64,000 nt of DNA from Ndongobacter massiliensis. GTDB lineage: Bacteria > Bacillota > Clostridia > Tissierellales > Peptoniphilaceae. The translations under genes were made by a program, and so were the position numbers. Shown one piece after another: positions 38,527 to 47,455 of this stretch. Positions within the stretch are counted from its first letter, which is position 1. Every line of letters begins with the position of its first letter. Below the pieces are notes generated by a model. The model did no database searches, was not told the origin of the DNA, and saw nothing but the letters and a program-made list of their open reading frames with translations. Location: contig NZ_LT635480.1 of assembly GCF_900120375.1 (NCBI RefSeq), positions 1,116,001-1,180,000 of the forward strand, given 5' to 3'.

Positions 38527-38749
38527 TTTGGAAGCCAAAAAGCCGGAGAAATTTCCCCGTAACTGCTCCAATTTTCCCATACAGTTATAACCGTTACGAT
38601 CGAGGTCCTTCAGGAGCATGGCAATCCTTTTCAGAATCCTTTTATCCCTTGTTTGCCAAGTGATATATTCTTCCCATCTCTTGGCATGTTTTTCCCATTT
38701 GTTTTTTCAAGTTCTCATCTATGCGAAAATTCACCATTGCCTGTGCCAT
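38521..38749 (-). pseudogene. Composite toxin-antitoxin relic: DinJ/RelB start joined to a YoeB/Txe toxin fragment
   Basis: From an ATG at 38749 with GGAGG, the frame gives MAQAMVNFRIDENLKKQMGK and ends after 35 codons; this is the first ribbon-helix-helix of a DinJ/RelB antitoxin. Before that stop, another frame (38682 to 38521) reads KRWEEYITWQTRDKRILKRI and then LLKDLDRNGY and GKLEQLRGNFSGF, the core of a YoeB/Txe endoribonuclease. A further one-base shift near the end would extend SGFW. A deletion has evidently fused the two genes, removing most of the antitoxin and the toxin start and end. Confidence 0.8.
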
Positions 38750-38866
38750 AGTACACCTCCTTCTTCAAGACTATTGAACGCGCTTCATACGTCATAATCA
38801 ATCAATTTCCTTCAATTTCTTTACATCTGCCAACTACTTGAAAATTAGTTGTCCCGGAAACAAATC

Positions 38867-38875
38867 TGGTAGAAT
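38867..38875 (+). promoter_or_regulatory. Extended -10 promoter of the polytopic membrane-protein gene
   Basis: TGGTAGAAT, 47 bp ahead of the start codon; TTGTCC at 38849-38854 is a possible -35 at short spacing. Confidence 0.45.
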
Positions 38876-38921
38876 ACTCCCGTACCTTTACCAAAAAACT
38901 TTTCTTCCGAATGGAGTTACC

Positions 38922-40319
38922 ATGCAAAAACAATCCTTTTATCGTTTCTTGGAAAAAGAAAAAATGCGATTCCTGCACCATACCGGCAGTTTCGTGGTCA
39001 CGACTTCTTTATCACTCGGGGCCGCCAGCATGCTTCTGCTCCTCCTTGTCACTCTGGCGCAGCAGGCACTGTCGGGTTCGACCGCATCCGGCGGAACTTC
39101 TTTCTCCTTCTCCGAAATCGGTGCCGCGGTGAGTCTCCTATTGGCAGGATTTCTTTTCCTGTCCGCGCTCTGGTTCGTTTTCGTACTTTCCGTAAGCAAT
39201 TTTGCACTTCTTTTGCTTCCCCCGACGGCGCGTTATAAAGCCCCCGCCCGCACGGTAGAATGCCTGGGCTTGCTCATCGGCGCGCTGTTTCTTGTGGCTT
39301 TTCTTTCCCTCGCGGACATCATCTTCCAGCCCTGGAATATGCAACTGATCAATTTCCAGAAACACAGCCCGTTGGATCCTGCGACGATTGGCGGCGCCGT
39401 GCTGCCTTGCGGCATGGCCATGACGGGGTATCTTTTACTTTCTGGACTTTTTGTTAAAAAAAGACCGCCGCTCATTTCTGTCTTCGGCATTGCCGGCCTC
39501 TATCTGGGCATCGGATTCTGCATCCTTTGGTGCATCCAAATTTTTGATGCGGAAAATCTTTTGCGTTCATTGGTTCTCTGGATCTATCCGATAAATGCCA
39601 TCGCGATTGCTCTGCGAACCGTCCGATATACGGTTGTCGAGGCGCGAAAGGATCTGAAACAGCGGGAACAGCTACCCCAAGAAGTTCTCCCACCGAACCG
39701 GATCCCGCTCGAAGCGGAAATCACCCGGCGGAAAAATTGGACAAAGCGGTTGGAAAAAATACTGCAAAACAGCGAAACATGGCCCTTATGGGCGCTGCTT
39801 GCCCTGCTGCCGCTCCTTGGAATCATTGTCCTCGTACTCCTGCTTTTCGGTCAGGAGCCAGATGCGCTGCTGCGCGTCTGGACACAGACGGCGGATTGGA
39901 ATTTGTCACAAAAAACGCCGCCGCCCAATCTCATAATTGACGAACACTATCTGTGTACCGTCGCGGCACATGGACACCGAGGGCTCGTTCGCCCGCTGCG
40001 CACGGGAGTGCGCCATGACCATGTCGTTTTGGTCAATCGCCAGTTGCAAATTGCCAATGCCTTTGAAGAATTATTGCAAGAAAAAGCACCTCGTCTGCAT
40101 CACGCGGTGCGTTCCCGGTACGATCAATATGGTTATCCGTTTGCGAAACAACTTCGCTCATCTTGGGCCTTTGACAGCATCTATCTGTTGATGAAGCCGG
40201 CAGAATGGTTCTTTCTTTTCATTCTCTATAGCTTGGACAAAGTGCCGGAAAATCGCATTGCACGACAGTATCCCCCGGCAGCGATGCCCTCCGACCTACG
40301 TGGGATTATTGGGGCGTAA
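38922..40319 (+). CDS. Polytopic membrane protein (DUF6688-like)
   Basis: 465 residues. Seven or eight hydrophobic segments in two groups (about 20-230 and 315-340), then a conserved soluble C-terminal part: CTVAAHGHRGLVRPLRTGVRHD, VVNRQLQIANAFEE-like sequence (VLVNRQLQIANAFEELLQ), YDQYGYPFAKQL and LMKPAEWFF. The pattern resembles the uncharacterised DUF6688 family; no function is known to me. The ATG at 38922 follows GGAG. The gene is convergent with cdaR and overlaps its end by 14 bp. Confidence 0.7.
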   Translation: MQKQSFYRFLEKEKMRFLHHTGSFVVTTSLSLGAASMLLLLLVTLAQQALSGSTASGGTSFSFSEIGAAVSLLLAGFLFLSALWFVFVLSVSNFALLLLPPTARYKAPARTVECLGLLIGALFLVAFLSLADIIFQPWNMQLINFQKHSPLDPATIGGAVLPCGMAMTGYLLLSGLFVKKRPPLISVFGIAGLYLGIGFCILWCIQIFDAENLLRSLVLWIYPINAIAIALRTVRYTVVEARKDLKQREQLPQEVLPPNRIPLEAEITRRKNWTKRLEKILQNSETWPLWALLALLPLLGIIVLVLLLFGQEPDALLRVWTQTADWNLSQKTPPPNLIIDEHYLCTVAAHGHRGLVRPLRTGVRHDHVVLVNRQLQIANAFEELLQEKAPRLHHAVRSRYDQYGYPFAKQLRSSWAFDSIYLLMKPAEWFFLFILYSLDKVPENRIARQYPPAAMPSDLRGIIGA

Positions 40320-41517
40320 TCGTCACCCCGATCTGCGACGGATTCGGTGCCAGAGTAATGCCCTCCGGCCCTTTTACGACAAGATCCACGCGCTGCTTGC
40401 CCTCGCTCAAAGCAGATAAATCCAATTGAAGTGTGATCCGCCCGGCGGTCAGACTCTCCAAATCGCTTTCAAAGCCGCTCGCCGTCACATGCACGCTGGC
40501 AGCCGGGTTGTCAAAAGCGTACGACAGCCCTTCCGGCGGCGTGACCTGAATAGACGCGTAGGGAATCTCCACGACTTTTTGTGCCTTTTTTTCAACCGTC
40601 AGCGTCAATCGCGTTTTGAAATCTGGACTGACCGATGTCACCCCCTCCGGATAGATGACGCCGATCTGCTGATCGAGATTGTCCGTCACCTGTGACAGAT
40701 CGACGCGTTCCGTTTGCAGCGATTCAATCGCATCGACGAATTCTTTTTTTCCTTTGATCTGCACCGTAGTCGGATACACCTGGGAGCGACGAATCCGAAT
40801 GCTATCACTGATCGTGCCGGTCAGGTTAATGACCAGCGGCACTTCTTTGGTTTTTGCGATGTTGATCGCTAAATTTACGGTATTCGTCGTCGCCGTAACG
40901 CCTTCGACGACTTTTCCGTCCGCATCGACCACTTCCAATGCCACATTGGTCGTCTGATTTTCCGTCATATTGCTTAAATCTACCGTCGCCGCCAGATGTG
41001 CCACGCGCTCGACTTTGGAACGGGGACCTTTTACCTGGACATAATCCGGAGAAGCCGCTGCGCCCTCCAGGATATAATCATTCGGGAGTTCCCCGATCTG
41101 AATGGGCTGCACATTTACCTGTTTCGTAATGACTTCTTCCAAGGTTACAGAAACCGTGCGCACTTCCGAGGCGCCGGAAAGCTGCACATTGTCCGGCAGC
41201 GAATACTTTATGGGCACACTCAACGTCCCTTCTTTCAAATTCTCCCGCGAAACGACGGCCGTTGCGGAGGCGCTGGTCGGCAGAAAATTGGTCAATACGG
41301 CACGTTTCCCGACAAGATTCATCGTAACACTGGACGGTTCCACCGCAGAAATGACATATTCTTTATCCCCGGACGATTCCAACTGGACATCGACGACAAC
41401 ATCCCGAAGTACCAGATTTTGGGACGGATTGACCTCCGCCATGACATAGCTCCAAAGAAAGAAGCCAATCACGAGCGAAGCAAGCTTCCATTGCCAATTA
41501 TGCTTTAGAATTTTCAT
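40306..41517 (-). CDS. cdaR: CdaR-like YbbR-domain protein
   Basis: 403 residues. One N-terminal membrane helix (about 10-28, WKLASLVIGFFLWSYV) followed by four YbbR-type beta repeats of about 85 residues on the outside. CdaR regulates the diadenylate cyclase CdaA, with which it is encoded here. The ATG at 41517 lies within the last 20 bp of cdaA and follows AAAGGA. glmM, usually third in this operon, is not present downstream. Confidence 0.9.
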   Translation of the reverse strand: MKILKHNWQWKLASLVIGFFLWSYVMAEVNPSQNLVLRDVVVDVQLESSGDKEYVISAVEPSSVTMNLVGKRAVLTNFLPTSASATAVVSRENLKEGTLSVPIKYSLPDNVQLSGASEVRTVSVTLEEVITKQVNVQPIQIGELPNDYILEGAAASPDYVQVKGPRSKVERVAHLAATVDLSNMTENQTTNVALEVVDADGKVVEGVTATTNTVNLAINIAKTKEVPLVINLTGTISDSIRIRRSQVYPTTVQIKGKKEFVDAIESLQTERVDLSQVTDNLDQQIGVIYPEGVTSVSPDFKTRLTLTVEKKAQKVVEIPYASIQVTPPEGLSYAFDNPAASVHVTASGFESDLESLTAGRITLQLDLSALSEGKQRVDLVVKGPEGITLAPNPSQIGVTITPQ

Positions 41518-42358
41518 CCGAAGCATCCTTTCTGTTCTTTTTATCGAAGAGCCCTCCGAAGACACTGTCATTCTTTTCGTCGCTGAAAAATTCCAACAAT
41601 AGGCTCCGCAGCGTAGGCTCGTCAATACGTCGGGATATTTCTCCATTCTGGCATGTGCTTACCAACCCGGTTTCTTCAGACACCACCACCACCAATGCAT
41701 CGGATCGCTCACTGATGCCCAATGCGGCACGATGTCGCGTCCCCAGATCGCGGGATAACCCAGAATTTTCTGTAAGCGGCAAGAAACAACCGGCGGCTCG
41801 AATCTGATCTTCCTTGACAATGACCGCGCCATCGTGCAACGGCGTGTTGGGAATAAAAATATTGATCAATAATTCGGAAGAGACAAGCCCGCCGATTTCC
41901 GTTCCGGTTTCGACAATGTCGGAAAGCCCGATGCTGCCCTCCAGTACAATCAGCGCACCGATTTTCTGTCGGGCAAGAGATCCCACCGCTCGCACGATTT
42001 CTTCACTGCGATTGGCGGTTTCGGCGTCATGGGCGCGTACCAGCGAAGTAATCCAACCCTGCGACCGTCCCAAACGTTCAAAAGCGCGCCGCAGCTCCGG
42101 TTGAAACACGATAATGATGAGAATTAAACCTACCGTCAGCAGATTGGATATAATCCAGTTCAAGGTATACAAATGAAACCACTCGCTGAACTGCGCCAGT
42201 ACCAAAATGGCAAAAAAGCCTTTAATAAGCTGTTCGGCGCGCGTTTCTTTGACGAGGAGAATCAGGTAGTAGATCATAAAGGAAATGACAAGAATATCGA
42301 TTAAATCGGTTACGCGAAAGGTCGCAATGACGCGTTGTATATTTTGAAAAAAGCTCAT
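41498..42358 (-). CDS. cdaA: Diadenylate cyclase CdaA
   Basis: 286 residues. Three membrane helices (about 15-85) and a DAC domain with the catalytic LHDGAVI (Asp176-Ala178) and GTRHRAALG (Arg208-Arg210). It makes c-di-AMP from two ATP; c-di-AMP controls K+ uptake and cell-wall turgor in Firmicutes. AGGAGG precedes the ATG. An extended -10 box TGCTACAAT lies at 42392-42384 on the minus strand. Confidence 0.95.
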   Translation of the reverse strand: MSFFQNIQRVIATFRVTDLIDILVISFMIYYLILLVKETRAEQLIKGFFAILVLAQFSEWFHLYTLNWIISNLLTVGLILIIIVFQPELRRAFERLGRSQGWITSLVRAHDAETANRSEEIVRAVGSLARQKIGALIVLEGSIGLSDIVETGTEIGGLVSSELLINIFIPNTPLHDGAVIVKEDQIRAAGCFLPLTENSGLSRDLGTRHRAALGISERSDALVVVVSEETGLVSTCQNGEISRRIDEPTLRSLLLEFFSDEKNDSVFGGLFDKKNRKDASDENSKA

Positions 42359-42383
42359 ACTTCCTCCTGTCCTACTTGTTTTT

Positions 42384-42392
42384 ATTGTAGCA
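42384..42392 (-). promoter_or_regulatory. Extended -10 promoter of cdaA
   Basis: TGCTACAAT read on the minus strand, 26 bp upstream of the cdaA start. Confidence 0.45.
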
Positions 42393-42416
42393 CATTCCTC
42401 CTCCAAAAAAACTCAC

Positions 42417-42447
42417 AAAAAAAGCGCCGCTCCGGCGGCGTCTTTTT
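42417..42447 (-). terminator. Terminator after the HPr gene
   Basis: Minus strand: GCCGC-CGGA-GCGGC core stem extended by flanking pairs, followed by seven T residues. It separates ptsH from cdaA. Confidence 0.85.
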
Positions 42448-42453
42448 CCTTGA

Positions 42454-42720
42454 TCAGTATTCGGATAAGTGGTTTTCTACCAAATCCACCAGCGCGGCAA
42501 CGGCTTCCTCTGCGTCCTCGCCTTCTGCGCGAATCACAATGGTATCTCCTTTCGAAGCACTCATGCTCAAAATGCTCATGATGGACTTTGCGTTATAGAG
42601 TTTGTTTTCTTTTTCCACAAAGATGTCGCTGACAAATTTAATCGCTTCCCGGATAAAAATCGAAGCAGGACGGGCATGCAGTCCAACCGCATTGGTAAGC
42701 GTCACTTGTTTTTCAATCAC
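42454..42720 (-). CDS. ptsH: Phosphocarrier protein HPr
   Basis: 88 residues. NAVGLHARPAS places the phosphorylated His at position 15, and NAKSIMSILSM places the regulatory Ser at 46, so both enzyme I and HPr kinase sites are present. It is the general phosphocarrier of the PTS and a regulator of carbon catabolite control. It starts at a GTG (42720) after GGGGGGAAGGGA. It is monocistronic; ptsI is not nearby. Confidence 0.93.
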   Translation of the reverse strand: MIEKQVTLTNAVGLHARPASIFIREAIKFVSDIFVEKENKLYNAKSIMSILSMSASKGDTIVIRAEGEDAEEAVAALVDLVENHLSEY

Positions 42721-42807
42721 GATTCCCTTCCCCCCTCTCCGAGAATTTTTGGAAATCACCACTTCTGTAGCAGCAAGGAAAATTCCTCTCAAAGATTTCT
42801 GCATTTC

Positions 42808-42836
42808 ATAGTAGCACGAGTTATTATTTTTGTAAA
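42808..42836 (-). promoter_or_regulatory. Promoter of ptsH
   Basis: Minus strand TTTACA (42836-42831), 17 bp ending TGC, TACTAT (42813-42808): near-consensus with an extended -10. It lies 88 bp before the GTG start. The rest of the 325-bp gap up to 43045 shows no gene. Confidence 0.75.
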
Positions 42837-43019
42837 GAAAAAAAATCATTTCCCGCACATCCTTGTAAGATGCTTCTTTTCGCACTTGCGCGTTAAGCCT
42901 TGTAAATCAGCGAAACTGGAATATGCTTTCTATGGTATGCCTTACATTACCCAGTTGCAACACAAACCGTTTTCCACCTCTTTCACCATTTTCCGGCGGC
43001 ATACAAAGGGAAAGAAATC

Positions 43020-43028
43020 TGATATGAT
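43020..43028 (+). promoter_or_regulatory. Extended -10 promoter of the S41-like gene
   Basis: TGATATGAT ends 17 bp before the start codon; no strong -35. Confidence 0.4.
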
Positions 43029-43045
43029 ACGAGTAGGAGGCGAAA

Positions 43046-44536
43046 ATGAGAAAAAGGAAAAGAAAAACTGAATCGACACGGCTTCGCGCACAAAAACGAC
43101 GCCAACGAGAGGAAGCCGCTTTTTTCGCAGAATATTCCGCCCCTTTTGACGCCATGGACGAAGAAATGATTCGTGCACGCGTCGAACGCTCCCGTCTTCG
43201 CCGGGAACAAAAGCTTTTTCATCGAGAAAAACAACGGAAAAAGCAGCGAAAACGGCGCCTTGTTACCGTTCTTGCCGGGGTTGGTGTGCTGGCTGCCGCT
43301 TTTTTTTCCTTCCGATGGGTGCGGAATACCTTCTTCGTCCAAACTCTCTCGGCGCTGCCAACCATACGCAGCGAAGCTTTGCAAAAAATTGAAAACCAGC
43401 TGCTCGTGACCGATACCGAGGGGCGCGCGCTTACCAAGGCGGAGCGCAACACGGATGTGCAAGAATTGACGGACTCTCTGGAAAAGTGGATGCCCGCCGT
43501 TTACAGAGGCGCTCTGGGCGACAATTCTTTTTCCGAAGCCACGCAAGCCACTCGCCAAACAGCGGAGGAAGCTTCTTCCGATATGCAATTTTTCTACGCG
43601 CTGCGGGAAATGGTCCGTGCCCTGCAAGAAGACAAAACCTCTGTGCTCAATCCCGCCGATTACTTTTCCCTGCAACGTGAACTGGGCCATGCCTTTTACG
43701 AAGTTAGCTCACCGTATGGAAAAATCATTGACAGCGTGCGCACATCGGATCGCTATCAACGCTTACTCGAAGAACAGCGGGCCGATGCCTCCTCAGAAAA
43801 CAAGCCCATGGAGGAAACGGCGCTTTCCGTGCGCACGGAAGGATCTTGCGCCATTGTAAGTGGACTGGCTTTTTCCGAGGAACGCATCGAAACCGACCGG
43901 GCGGCGCTATTGGAACAACAAGCGCAGATTTTTGCCGCATCGACGCTGATTTTCGACTTGCGCGGCTGCACGGGTGAAAGTGAGTTGTACTGGTGCCGCG
44001 CCCTCGTTCCGCTGTTTGCACAAAATGATGTTGGTGCCTCAACCACCGTCTTTTTCCGAGACAGCGCGCCGGAATTTCTAGACTACCTCTCCGTGCGGGA
44101 GAATGTCCCGGAATTTGATTTGGATGATGACCGCACACCGATTTCCATGCTGCTTCCATCGGAATTGCAAGAGAAAATTTCTGATCTGAACTACGGAAAG
44201 AAAATCACGTATTCCATTCCCAAACAAGAGGGCGCCGCTTTTTCCGGCTCGGTGTATCTGCTCGTCGACGAAGGGACAAAAAATGCGGCAGATACTTTCG
44301 CCAGCTTTTGTCAGACAACCCACATCGCCACGATAGCCGGAAAAACGACCGGTGGCGGCGGATGGGAATTGCCCCCGATTCTTGTGCAACTGCCCCATTC
44401 CGGGTACCTACTGCGTATGCGCTGTGGCGTTGCATTGAGTCCCGACGAAACCCGTCTGCAAGAGACCGGCACCGTTCCTGATTTTTCCTTAGAAGACGGA
44501 GATTTGCTGGAAGTCCTGTTATCCCGGCTCTCCTGA
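43046..44536 (+). CDS. Membrane-anchored S41-peptidase-like protein lacking the catalytic serine
   Basis: 496 residues. A highly basic, probably coiled cytoplasmic segment (1-72), one membrane helix (about 73-92), then an extracytoplasmic domain whose C-terminal half follows the S41 (tricorn core/CtpA) pattern: STLIFDLRGC, VYLLVDEGTKNAADTF, IAGKTTGGGG, LPHSGYLLRMRCG and GTVPDF. Where active enzymes have Ser in the T-S-A/S-A-E helix, this has Asn413 (TKNAAD). It is therefore probably a non-enzymatic relative or uses another nucleophile. AGGAGG precedes the ATG. Confidence 0.75.
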   Translation: MRKRKRKTESTRLRAQKRRQREEAAFFAEYSAPFDAMDEEMIRARVERSRLRREQKLFHREKQRKKQRKRRLVTVLAGVGVLAAAFFSFRWVRNTFFVQTLSALPTIRSEALQKIENQLLVTDTEGRALTKAERNTDVQELTDSLEKWMPAVYRGALGDNSFSEATQATRQTAEEASSDMQFFYALREMVRALQEDKTSVLNPADYFSLQRELGHAFYEVSSPYGKIIDSVRTSDRYQRLLEEQRADASSENKPMEETALSVRTEGSCAIVSGLAFSEERIETDRAALLEQQAQIFAASTLIFDLRGCTGESELYWCRALVPLFAQNDVGASTTVFFRDSAPEFLDYLSVRENVPEFDLDDDRTPISMLLPSELQEKISDLNYGKKITYSIPKQEGAAFSGSVYLLVDEGTKNAADTFASFCQTTHIATIAGKTTGGGGWELPPILVQLPHSGYLLRMRCGVALSPDETRLQETGTVPDFSLEDGDLLEVLLSRLS

Positions 44537-44630
44537 TGCCTTTTCCTCTATGGCTGGAATTTCTGTAAGAGACTCGCCGTCTCAAAAAACGAGGTCGGCG
44601 AAAAATTGGTGCTGTTCCGTTGCTTCCCAT

Positions 44631-44659
44631 TTGCAGGAAATTCAAGAATTTGCTATAAT
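44631..44659 (+). promoter_or_regulatory. Promoter of tRNA-Pro
   Basis: TTGCAG (44631-44636), 17 bp ending TGC, TATAAT (44654-44659), extended -10. The tRNA starts 12 bp after the box. Confidence 0.7.
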
Positions 44660-44670
44660 TTCGCGTGTTA

Positions 44671-44747
44671 CGGGGTGTAGCGCAGTTCGGTAGCGCACGT
44701 GCTTTGGGAGCATGGGGTCGGAGGTTCAAATCCTCTCACCCCGACCA
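44671..44747 (+). tRNA. tRNA-Pro (anticodon TGG), CCA encoded
   Basis: Acceptor stem CGGGGTG/CACCCCG, D arm with AGCGCAGTTCGGTAGCGC, anticodon stem CGTGC/GCATG with loop TTTGGGA (anticodon TGG), T loop GTTCAAATC and 3' CCA. Confidence 0.95.
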
Positions 44748-44780
44748 AACGCGGCAGAAGTCTCTGCCGCGTTTGTTTGT
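44747..44780. terminator. Terminator after tRNA-Pro
   Basis: AAACGCGGCAGA and TCTGCCGCGTTT form a perfect 12-bp stem with AGTC loop, then GTTTGT. On the opposite strand it can also end the metallophosphoesterase transcript. Confidence 0.85.
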
Positions 44781-44826
44781 ATCTATTTCAATAAATTTCG
44801 GTCAAATAAAAGAGAAGAGCTCCTAT

Positions 44827-46869
44827 CTACATGGGCGGTGACGCGGGCGCCTGCTGCTCCTGTTGCAATGGCACCGATGTGTAGAACGGCTCGTACCGAT
44901 ACGTATACGGTGCGGTCGTCCCGTCCGGCGAATTGTCATAAACAAAAGTCGCCACCATTTTATAGACTTCCTCGCCACGAGTGGCGTAGAACTGCGGCGT
45001 TAAATAGCGATGTGCCGCCACATCCAGCCACGCTTCCAAATCGTGTTTCGTCAGCGTAAGCAGCTTATCCAGTCGCCCGTCCCGGGTTCTGGAGCGCAGC
45101 GCTACGCGCATCAAGCCGCGAAAACATGAACTCAAGTGCACGGAAAGGTGACACAAAAAATCCTGCATCGTCTCCTGAACATAGGGACTGAGCACATCGA
45201 TCCATTGCGCAAGGAGATCACCGGAATTCATACGTGCCAATACCCGCGCGGCCCAGGGCGCCGGTTGTTCCACGCCATAGTAAAATGCCAGAAAAATGTA
45301 CATGCCAAAATCGTACATTGTATGCGCGCACTGCGCCGGTGTAACCGCATCCGCTTCCGACTCCGCCTGCTGCGAGGAAACCGGTCCATCGACAATCATC
45401 CGGAAAAAGGCACGGGCCATGCGATGATACTGCTTATGCAAAAAGCGGGGATCTTTGACGTAACACTCGACAAACTGCGCCGTCAGCGCTTCCAAACGAC
45501 TCACAATCTGTTCCAGAAAAATGTGCTGTTTCCCCGCCACACGCACCAAGCCGTGCGGATCGATGAATAACACGCCGTCTTGATACTGCAAACGCAGCCG
45601 ACCCAGCCGACCCATGGACAACCACAGCGCTTTTTCACAAAGGCGACGCAGCATGCCGTCCACCTGGTCCGCCAACACAAAATCGGGGCGAACGGATCGA
45701 CAAACCTGCTCTAAACTCTCCTTCTCCAGACGTGCAAGAAACGGTTGTACGCCGCGCGTCCAGCCCATCTGCAATACAACGTCCTGCGAATAGAGTTTTT
45801 CCCGCGTGTAGGCACAGTAATCTGGAATCACCTGCTCCGCCATTGGCACCGATTCCAAAAAAGTACCGAAAGCGTACAATGTCTCACTGCTCGGCACCTC
45901 CGTATCAAAGAAGCTGCCCTCTTTGCGTACCTGTACTTCACGGACAAAGGAACCATAAGAAACCAGTGCTGCCGTCTGAAAATCGTGTAGAAGATTGCCC
46001 CTTGGCGTTTCAAATTGCGCAATATCGTTCGCATGCATATGTCCCGTAAAAATATAACGCAAACCCGCGTCGGCAAGCGCCGTGGCAGCTTTTTTCCAGT
46101 CCCGTATTAAAAAGTCCTTCGCCATTTTCTCCTGTCCGTGAAAATGTGGCACCACACCGTGATGGGCCATGCCGATTACCGTTTTTCCCGCAGCGGTCGC
46201 TTCCGAAACCTTTCGGACCGCCCAACGAAGGAGATCCGGAAAAATTGCACCGCCCGTCACCGGCTGAAAACGTCCCAATCCGTTGACATCGGGACTGTAC
46301 CGACAAGTATCCAGTGCCAATAGACAAAACGAATGATTCAAATTACAGAAATAGGAAAGACCCCCGGCATACTGCCCCGCCGGCGGACAATAAAACTCCG
46401 CGTCTCCACCATAGCCGAATTCCTCATAAATGGTACGAAAATCTTCGCCTGTTACCGTTCGTACCGGCACCGCAGGTCCCGATTCAAAGGAAGAAGATCC
46501 TGTAAAATTGTAGACATCGTGATTTCCCGGGATAACAAAAGGGCGCACTCCGGTCTTTTGGAAAAAATCGCGCAGCTTCTGTGCGACTTCCGTGTGCCCC
46601 TGCAGTTCGGCATCCTTCGTCAAATCCCCCGGAATTAACAGGATATCGCTATGTTGCGTCGCCGCGATTTCCAATGCGCGATCCAACGCCGCGGACGACT
46701 CGCGCAGCATCTTCGGATCATGCGCCAGGTAGGCTTGATAATCCGGGGACGCCGCATTCGTAAACGAGGGGGGATAGTAGTGCAAATCCGCAATTACGGA
46801 AATATTGATTTGTCGCTCTTTTTCCTGCCGATCAAACAGGAAAAAGGGAAAAAAGGTATTCAAAATCAT
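44827..46869 (-). CDS. Calcineurin-like metallophosphoesterase, large
   Basis: 680 residues. All five metallophosphoesterase blocks are present: VIADLHYY, IPGDLTKD, IPGNHDVY, GMAHHG and FTGHMHAND (within the first 330 residues). The remaining 350 residues are helical and unrecognised. The first residues (ILNTFFPFFLF) are hydrophobic but short. The substrate (phosphodiester, nucleotide or wall polymer) is unknown. The start has only a distant GAGGAAA. It lies 46 bp after pyrR and is probably cotranscribed. Confidence 0.82.
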   Translation of the reverse strand: MILNTFFPFFLFDRQEKERQINISVIADLHYYPPSFTNAASPDYQAYLAHDPKMLRESSAALDRALEIAATQHSDILLIPGDLTKDAELQGHTEVAQKLRDFFQKTGVRPFVIPGNHDVYNFTGSSSFESGPAVPVRTVTGEDFRTIYEEFGYGGDAEFYCPPAGQYAGGLSYFCNLNHSFCLLALDTCRYSPDVNGLGRFQPVTGGAIFPDLLRWAVRKVSEATAAGKTVIGMAHHGVVPHFHGQEKMAKDFLIRDWKKAATALADAGLRYIFTGHMHANDIAQFETPRGNLLHDFQTAALVSYGSFVREVQVRKEGSFFDTEVPSSETLYAFGTFLESVPMAEQVIPDYCAYTREKLYSQDVVLQMGWTRGVQPFLARLEKESLEQVCRSVRPDFVLADQVDGMLRRLCEKALWLSMGRLGRLRLQYQDGVLFIDPHGLVRVAGKQHIFLEQIVSRLEALTAQFVECYVKDPRFLHKQYHRMARAFFRMIVDGPVSSQQAESEADAVTPAQCAHTMYDFGMYIFLAFYYGVEQPAPWAARVLARMNSGDLLAQWIDVLSPYVQETMQDFLCHLSVHLSSCFRGLMRVALRSRTRDGRLDKLLTLTKHDLEAWLDVAAHRYLTPQFYATRGEEVYKMVATFVYDNSPDGTTAPYTYRYEPFYTSVPLQQEQQAPASPPM

Positions 46870-46915
46870 AGGTACACCAATTTCCTCATGCTTCCTGTAC
46901 TCTTCTCACGAAAAG

Positions 46916-47455
46916 TTATTGTGACGCTTCCGAAAGTACCACATTTTTTTCCGAATCCACCGGCGGAAAATGCACTTCCACCCGCTCGCGGCGTGAAGTC
47001 GGAATATTCTTCCCTACAAAATCCGGACGAATCGGCAATTCCCTATGTCCCCGGTCAATCAGAATCGCCAATCGAATGGCGGCGGGTCGGGCAATCGCAA
47101 TCAATGCATCCATTGCCGCACGCGCGGTTCGCCCCGTATAAATCACGTCATCCACTAAGATGATGACCTTATCCTTTACAACATTTTGTGCAAGGGTCGG
47201 GTGCTTGACGATGGGGGATTCCGATACCGGACGCAAATCATCCCGATACAATGAAATATCGATGGCCGATGTCAGCACCGGCACCGCGCTGATGCGTCGT
47301 AAATTGGCGGCAATCTGTTCGGCAATGGGCTCACCGCGCCGTTTGATGCCGATGAGAAGAAATTCTTCCGCCTTGGCATCGCGCTCGACAATTTCATGCG
47401 CAATGCGCATCAGGGCTCGATCAATTGCCCCTGCATCCATCAATTCCGCTCGCAT
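46916..47455 (-). CDS. pyrR: PyrR, pyrimidine operon attenuator / uracil phosphoribosyltransferase
   Basis: 179 residues. The PRPP-binding loop reads VIILVDDVIYTGRTARAAMDAL; ISLYRDDL and LIDRGHRELPIRPDFVGKNIPTS are PyrR signatures. It binds pyr mRNA anti-anti-terminators in response to UMP and has some UPRT activity. No pyrimidine biosynthesis genes are nearby. The ATG at 47455 is used; a GTG two codons upstream is equally possible. Confidence 0.92.
   Translation of the reverse strand: MRAELMDAGAIDRALMRIAHEIVERDAKAEEFLLIGIKRRGEPIAEQIAANLRRISAVPVLTSAIDISLYRDDLRPVSESPIVKHPTLAQNVVKDKVIILVDDVIYTGRTARAAMDALIAIARPAAIRLAILIDRGHRELPIRPDFVGKNIPTSRRERVEVHFPPVDSEKNVVLSEASQ

Noticed and set aside
44565-44627. 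Imperfect inverted repeat (TCGCCGTCTC/GAGGTCGGCGA) taken as terminator of the S41-like gene
   Set aside because: The stem is interrupted and followed by A residues rather than T on the plus strand.
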